This document shows, in pieces, positions 33,756 to 37,779 of a stretch of 37,779 bases of DNA (its first letter is position 1; each line of letters begins with the position of its first letter). Position numbers and translations under genes: made by a program. The DNA is from Candidatus Aquidulcis sp. GTDB lineage: Bacteria > Chloroflexota > Anaerolineae > Anaerolineales > UBA4823. The notes below the pieces were generated by a model. The model worked only from the letters and a program-made list of their open reading frames with translations, did not search any database and was not told the origin of the DNA. Location of the stretch: the NCBI GenBank assembly GCA_020723385.1, contig DYIZ01000049.1, positions 1 to 37,779 of the forward strand, written 5' to 3'.

Positions 33756-34283
33756 TCATGGGAAACTGAGGGTCGAAACCACTTGCAGCACAACTGCCCG
33801 ACTTTTCTCTGTTGTATCGTTTGTATACACGAAGCCTCCAAAGCCGATATTTCCTAGCGGTTCGCCAGCCAAACTCCACAATTCTGTTCCATCTTCTCTT
33901 TGAGTATGACAGGCGGGCAAGGTTCCTTTGGCTACGGCTATCTGTTGATAGCCTTCTGGACACGCTCCGCCAAACCCGGTTCCCCATTGCAACTCTACTG
34001 CTCCTTCTGGGCCTTTCAAAACGATATGATGCCTTTGACCTCCGGCTTCGTCGGGCAAGTCTTCTTCTTGCCAATTCGAAGGGTATTGTATGCTGAACCC
34101 AGCCTGCGCATTCGCATAAGTTTTCCAGGTTGTTTCGGTGACTGACGAAAGCGTTGGCGTTGAACTGACTGCTGTGCTGGGAGGCGGCGTCACTGAGGGG
34201 GATGGGGACTGTGTATTGCCTGCAAGCGAATTGCAGGACGCCAGTAGGATTGCAAAGATGAGGATGAGGGTTTGCTTTTTCAT
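33756..34283 (-). CDS. Lipoprotein of unknown function with PsbP-like segment
   Basis: With the ATG at 34283 (AAGGA 6 nt upstream) the product has 175 residues and begins MKKQTLILIFAILLASC, a lipoprotein signal with lipobox LASC. A Ser/Thr/Pro-rich spacer of about 35 residues follows. Then comes a globular part with TYANAQAGFSIQYPSNWQEE, a motif typical of PsbP-like or DUF1795-type domains, and LKGPEGAVELQWGTGFGG. The longer frame to 34454 places the signal peptide internally and is rejected. The function is unknown; it is probably displayed on the outer face of the membrane. Its neighbours are other exported proteins on the same strand. Confidence 0.82.
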   Translation of the reverse strand: MKKQTLILIFAILLASCNSLAGNTQSPSPSVTPPPSTAVSSTPTLSSVTETTWKTYANAQAGFSIQYPSNWQEEDLPDEAGGQRHHIVLKGPEGAVELQWGTGFGGACPEGYQQIAVAKGTLPACHTQREDGTELWSLAGEPLGNIGFGGFVYTNDTTEKSRAVVLQVVSTLSFP

Positions 34284-34315
34284 AGTGATTCCTTCAGAAT
34301 TGTTTTTGGTATCAG

Positions 34316-34338
34316 CCGCCCAACGCTGTGTCGGGCGG
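34316..34338. promoter_or_regulatory. Stem-loop in the leader region of the lipoprotein gene
   Basis: CCGCCC (34316-34321) pairs with GGGCGG (34333-34338) around an 11-nt loop. On the minus strand it lies downstream of the SBBP gene and 33 nt upstream of the lipoprotein ATG. It lacks a T-run in that direction, so its role (weak terminator or leader hairpin) is open. Confidence 0.3.
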
Positions 34339-34506
34339 TTTCTTTGATGCAGACGAACCTTCTCGCGAGCATGCTCTAATGCCATCTTTTGGTTGGTTTT
34401 TTGAAAGGTTGTACAGGATGACTCTAGCGAAAAGTATCCCCTGAAATTTGACATTTCTTGTCAATTCGTGACTTCATCCCGTCGAAAGAGAAGAACTCAA
34501 CACAAT

Positions 34507-36177
34507 TTATCGCTTAACCAACGGGAGATAGAGACGCTCGTTCAAGGGCGCTGGCGTCACGGTTGCCGTGGGAGTCGGCGTGCCCACGGGTATGTCCGGC
34601 AGGAGCTTGAGCAGGAAGGCGTCCGATTGACCATTGGATGTAAGGTAGTCCCCATTTCCAGGGTCGAAGTCAACGGTTCCGGCAAATTTACCTTGTGCGT
34701 AGATAGTATCCACCCCATCCAAAACGACGCTGCTTGTATCGTCGCCGCCCCCGCCCCAGGTTCTGACCCAATCGAAGTTCCCGTTCACATCCAACAGGCT
34801 GATGAAGGCGTCGTGTAGACCGTTCGAGACATGGTTATTGGTTTGGGTACCAGGGTCGAAGTCAACTGTGTCGAAGAACCAGCCCGCAATATAGATACGG
34901 TCAAGCTCATCTATCGCCAGTCCCATGGGCTGATCGTCGCCGCTCCCGCCCCAGGTCTTGGCCCATTGAAAAGTTCCATCGGGGCTGAACTTGCTGAGAA
35001 ACACATCCTGGCCGCCGTTGGTTGAAAACGTCTGAGTAATGAGCGGGTCAGGATCGAAGTCGCAATCCATGCTTACGAACCGGCCGGCTACATAGATACT
35101 ATTTGTTTCATCTGCTTTTACAAGTCCCGTGGCGTCTTCAGTACCTTGCCCGCCCCAGGTTTTGACCCACTGGAAGTCGCCGCTTGAGTTGAATTTGCTG
35201 AGGAATACATCCACGATAATGCCGGAATCATGGGCGGGGTGGCCCAGCCCCCCGCTCCCGCCGTCCGGATCGAAATTGATATCCTGGCTGGCGTACATGC
35301 CGGCTACGTACAGGTTGCCCCAGGCGTCAACCGCTATGCCCGGCCCATCGTCATAACCTTCGCCCCCCCAGGTCTTTGCCCAAATATGATTGCCGTTCAA
35401 ATCGAACTTGCTGATGAAAGAGTCGAAGAAAATGATACCTTCGGCAGGGACATGATTTTGGTGCGGATCAGGGTTTGACGGATCCCATGGGTTGAAGTCA
35501 GTTTCGTCGCCCGAAAAATCTCCGACCACATATAAATAATTACCGTCCACAGCCACAGTATAGCCTTCGGCCCCAAAAGATGCTCTGCCGGGAACGGGCG
35601 CTGGCCCCCAAGCGCGTACCCATTGGAAGGTTCCATCCGGGCTGAACTTGCTGAGATAGATATTATTCTCGCTCGGATAATTGGAAGTATGCGTGGCAGT
35701 GATGACCGGGTCTGGGTTGAAGTCAACGGTCTCACGGTAAGGCCCAACGACATAGGCGTTGTCCGAGTCATCTACTCCCACGCCATAAGCTGTGTCCCTG
35801 GCGATCCCGCCCCAGGCTTTGGCCCAGAGGAGATTCCCGCTCGAGTCGAACTTGCTGAGAAAGGCATCAATCGAGTCATTATTCGATGCAAGCGGGTAAG
35901 CAATCGCTGGATCCGGGTCGAAATCTACCGCGCCGACAAACTGCCCGACCACGTACAGATTCCCCGCGCTATCCACTGCAACAGCATTGACGCTATCCGC
36001 TGCGTTCCCGCCCCAGGTTCTTGCCCAGCTAAAAACCGGCGCTGCCGAACCAGTTGCCTGTAAACTCGCCGAACTCACCGGATACAGCCCGCCTGCTGAG
36101 AAAAAAGAACTGGCGAAAAATGCCGCCCCCACCATCCCGAAAAACAGTGCCCCTACAGAAAATATCGTCCGATTCAT
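34507..36177 (-). CDS. Secreted SBBP-repeat beta-propeller protein with C-terminal LPLVKR tail
   Basis: With the ATG at 36177 (GGAGG 5 nt upstream) the product has 556 residues. It starts with an export signal (MNRTIFSVGALFFGMVGAAFF); the frame further upstream encodes no signal. The body is seven units of about 60-75 residues of the SBBP type. Each ends in a W-(A/V)-(K/R)-(T/A)-W-G strand, followed by VDxxGNxYVxGxF and a DFDPDP-like turn, then DxFLSKF. Seven units fit one seven-bladed propeller. The DFDPDP loops could bind calcium (inference). The C terminus is TPTPTATVTPAPLNERLYLPLVKR split as a Thr/Pro linker plus LYLPLVKR. The function is unknown, probably protein contact at the cell surface. 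Confidence 0.88.
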   Translation of the reverse strand: MNRTIFSVGALFFGMVGAAFFASSFFSAGGLYPVSSASLQATGSAAPVFSWARTWGGNAADSVNAVAVDSAGNLYVVGQFVGAVDFDPDPAIAYPLASNNDSIDAFLSKFDSSGNLLWAKAWGGIARDTAYGVGVDDSDNAYVVGPYRETVDFNPDPVITATHTSNYPSENNIYLSKFSPDGTFQWVRAWGPAPVPGRASFGAEGYTVAVDGNYLYVVGDFSGDETDFNPWDPSNPDPHQNHVPAEGIIFFDSFISKFDLNGNHIWAKTWGGEGYDDGPGIAVDAWGNLYVAGMYASQDINFDPDGGSGGLGHPAHDSGIIVDVFLSKFNSSGDFQWVKTWGGQGTEDATGLVKADETNSIYVAGRFVSMDCDFDPDPLITQTFSTNGGQDVFLSKFSPDGTFQWAKTWGGSGDDQPMGLAIDELDRIYIAGWFFDTVDFDPGTQTNNHVSNGLHDAFISLLDVNGNFDWVRTWGGGGDDTSSVVLDGVDTIYAQGKFAGTVDFDPGNGDYLTSNGQSDAFLLKLLPDIPVGTPTPTATVTPAPLNERLYLPLVKR

Positions 36178-36376
36178 AGCTGCCTCCAGACACGTCGCAT
36201 GATTGACCTCATCAGTCACCAATTTACCAACTTCCATCCGCCAATACTTGCCTTTTCTTGTCAAATCGTAGATGGGGGTTCGTCTGGCGGTGGATGCAGG
36301 TGTCCAGCCGGTCTTCTCGCCGTTTTATTGCTCTGAGTACGCCAAGGTCTGAATCAGATCGGGTGATAGGATGCAG

Positions 36377-36402
36377 CAGCTTGCCCCTCACGAACCGGTC
36401 AG
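36377..36402 (+). repeat. 26-bp yjbQ-like fragment (copy 1)
   Basis: It matches 24 of 26 bases of yjbQ at 14565-14590, in the frame that would read QLAPHEPVS followed by a stop. Bases 36380-36401 recur at 36494-36515 with one mismatch. It lies beside the terminator at 36407-36451. Confidence 0.55.
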
Positions 36403-36406
36403 CTAA

Positions 36407-36451
36407 AAATAGCAGCGCCCCCTGTGTTTTAAACAGGAAGCGCTGCTATTT
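36407..36451 (-). terminator. Strong intrinsic terminator after the SPFH genes
   Basis: A 12-bp perfect outer stem, AAATAGCAGCGC (36407-36418) with GCGCTGCTATTT (36440-36451), has a second inner pairing CCTGT/ACAGG. Read on the minus strand it is followed by TTTTTAGC (the run of As at 36405-36409). It lies about 70 nt past the stop of the 300-residue SPFH gene. Confidence 0.8.
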
Positions 36452-36493
36452 ACGATCGCTCATTTGCTTTGTCAACAGTTCAGCTTTGAAACC

Positions 36494-36515
36494 CTTGCCC
36501 CTCACGAACTGGTCA
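36494..36515 (+). repeat. 22-bp yjbQ-like fragment (copy 2)
   Basis: It matches 36380-36401 at 21 of 22 bases and lies just past the stop of the SPFH gene. The two copies flank the terminator hairpin as direct repeats. The 256-nt stretch 36265-36520 holds nothing else that I can identify. Confidence 0.55.
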
Positions 36516-36520
36516 TCCAA

Positions 36521-37423
36521 TCACATGGCTTTTCGCGCCGCTGTCAGTTGGTTGAGCAGATCGCTGTGTGGCGGTACCAGCATGAGATGGCCCTTACCTT
36601 CCAGGATTTTCTGCATCTCCAAGATTTCGAACATCGCCGCCGCAACTTCGCCATCGAGCGTGATGGCTTGCAGCGCCTGTCCGACGATGCGCGGGCGGAT
36701 GGCAGCGGCCTTGGCGAACTCGATGGCTGCCTGCCGGTCGGCGGTGCTGGTGATGATATTGACCTGGTTGGCGCCATCCTGCTTGATCGCCGAAGTCACC
36801 TGCCGCAAACGGTTCACCACCTTCGCCTCGATCTGCTGAATCATGCCGCCATCGCGGAAGTGAACTTTGCGGATGTAGACCGAGCCAAGCTTGTAGCCCC
36901 ACTCATGCGAACGCGGCGAGACTTCCTCGCGCACGGTGCGGCTCATGCTGTGACGGTTGATCAGCATTTGTTCCAGCGGCATATTGCTCAGTGAGCGCAC
37001 CACCGCGTTGCTGACATTGGCTGCCAACGACCCACGCGGATCGGCGTTCTTGAACAGGTAAGAAACCGGCTCGCTGATATACATTTCATACCAGATGCCC
37101 ACACCCATCGGCGCGCCTTCTTCCGAGTTGACCGGGTTGCTGCGCAGGTATTGCTGATCCAGCCGCATATCTAAAACCTGGCGGCTGCCGAGCCAGTTCA
37201 CCAAAAAGGCGCTCAGGCCGATCCTGAGCGGTAAAATATGCAGCCCTGGCTCTTTCAGAATGCCGACCACCCGCCCAAATAAGACAAAAACCTGGCAGGT
37301 GCCCTCTTGCACAATCGTGTAGAAACCAATCGTGCGCAGGAAGAACAGCGCGATGGGCATGATGAACCACATCGCCAAGAAAGTCACCCCCGCGCCGATA
37401 AAAAATTGGATCACCGATTCCAT
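36521..37423 (-). CDS. SPFH/band-7 domain membrane protein
   Basis: A 300-residue protein with an N-terminal membrane segment (FFIGAGVTFLAMWFIMPIALFFL) followed by an SPFH/prohibitin-like domain: IVQEGTCQVFVLFGRVVGILKEPGLHILPL, VDxx-like strands, LSNMPLEQMLINRHSMSRTV and WGYKLGSVYIRKVHF. A helical C-terminal part follows, with ADRQAAIEFAKAAAIRPRIVGQAL. Such proteins form large membrane-bound oligomers that organise microdomains or guard proteases. The start ATG overlaps the stop of the upstream SPFH-like gene (TAATG), so the two are co-translated and probably form a hetero-oligomer. A strong terminator follows. Confidence 0.88.
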   Translation of the reverse strand: MESVIQFFIGAGVTFLAMWFIMPIALFFLRTIGFYTIVQEGTCQVFVLFGRVVGILKEPGLHILPLRIGLSAFLVNWLGSRQVLDMRLDQQYLRSNPVNSEEGAPMGVGIWYEMYISEPVSYLFKNADPRGSLAANVSNAVVRSLSNMPLEQMLINRHSMSRTVREEVSPRSHEWGYKLGSVYIRKVHFRDGGMIQQIEAKVVNRLRQVTSAIKQDGANQVNIITSTADRQAAIEFAKAAAIRPRIVGQALQAITLDGEVAAAMFEILEMQKILEGKGHLMLVPPHSDLLNQLTAARKAM

Positions 37424-37779
37424 TATTCCACCTCCCGAATGATCTGCTGTGCGTGCGAATACAGGCGCAAGCGTACATTGCGCAGGTACGCTTCCAGCAC
37501 GCCTGGGCCGCTCTGGCGCAGCGTTTTCAATTGCTCTGATAAGGCAAGCAGGGGTTCCACTTCCGCCTGGGCGTTGAGCGTCTCGATTTCCACCGCCCGC
37601 TTGGATTGCACAATCTTCTGGTCGGCGGCAGCTTGCGCCAGGCTGATATCGGATGAAACCTGGTTGTGGGCGGTATTGATCGCCGCCAGGGCCGATTCCA
37701 CCTCGGCGGGGGGATCAATCCCGGTGATCAGCGAGGCATCCAGGATAATGCCATACCGTGCGGCAGACGTGGCGCACTC
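37423..37779 (-). CDS. SPFH/band-7-like protein, C-terminal 118 residues (start beyond window edge)
   Basis: The minus-strand frame is open to the window edge and reads ECATSAARYGIILDASLITG, then a long charged helix (DQKIVQSKRAVEIETLNAQAE) and VLEAYLRNVRLRLYSHAQQI before TAA. The YGIILDASLITGIDPP segment resembles the end of an SPFH core and the helix its coiled-coil tail. Its stop overlaps the start of the following SPFH gene. The N-terminal half is not in the window. Confidence 0.75.
   Translation of the reverse strand, partial: ECATSAARYGIILDASLITGIDPPAEVESALAAINTAHNQVSSDISLAQAAADQKIVQSKRAVEIETLNAQAEVEPLLALSEQLKTLRQSGPGVLEAYLRNVRLRLYSHAQQIIREVE

Noticed and set aside
34507-36177. Recurring DNA such as ccgccccaggt every 180-220 bp, possibly interspersed repeats
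   Set aside because: It encodes the W-G strands of the SBBP units, so it reflects protein repeats and not mobile DNA.

Overview
The window reads as a chromosomal piece of a Chloroflexota bacterium, most likely Anaerolineae or a close relative. I infer this from gene style, not from a marker gene. The clues are: a Ser/Thr kinase joined by a Thr/Pro-rich linker to a formylglycine-enzyme-like domain; a large XRE-STAND-TPR regulator; CAP-LysM and beta-propeller exoproteins with Thr/Pro linkers; short secreted proteins with the repeated GGDYSL / GGFWPSG pattern; and several exoproteins ending in a (F/Y)LP(L/I)xxR-like tail. No rRNA, tRNA, CRISPR array or phage module was seen.

Layout. (1) 1-3355: a minus-strand catabolic cassette (class II aldolase, class III aminotransferase, FGGY sugar kinase cut by the window edge) faces a divergent TetR regulator. 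The intergenic region holds two near-consensus promoters whose -35 boxes lie inside an 11-bp inverted repeat. (2) 3542-6815: a NarL-type two-component system, with the response regulator upstream of a PDZ/GAF membrane histidine kinase. (3) 6816-7166: intergenic, with a candidate plus-strand small RNA (promoter plus intrinsic terminator). (4) 7167-8597: a secreted CAP-3xLysM protein. (5) 8749-12437: a heterodimeric ABC exporter with one degenerate ATP site, followed by a methyltransferase, a propeller lipoprotein and YjbQ. (6) 15133-18540: an operon of a GPH/MFS symporter, an esterase and a CehA/McbA-like PHP metallohydrolase. (7) 18616-21924: a sulfate-activation operon cysC-cysD-cysN in which CysN carries a second, apparently dead APS-kinase domain. 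(8) 22117-27168: the kinase-FGE gene, broken by a 234-bp MITE-like insertion, then the XRE-STAND-TPR regulator. (9) 27233-36177, all minus strand: a surface-protein island with a YadA-head-like repeat protein, a tiny secreted protein, a 1472-residue beta-helix/propeller/IPT protein, a lipoprotein and a seven-unit SBBP propeller protein. (10) 36407-37779: a strong terminator, two short yjbQ-like repeat fragments and a pair of SPFH/band-7 genes, the second cut by the window edge.

The most notable observations are the MITE-like insertion that splits the FGE domain (6-bp target duplication whose removal restores the reading frame), the shared C-terminal LP-x-x-x-R-type tail on three exoproteins, the candidate small RNA, the divergent operator architecture, and the uncharacterised aldolase/aminotransferase/kinase cassette.
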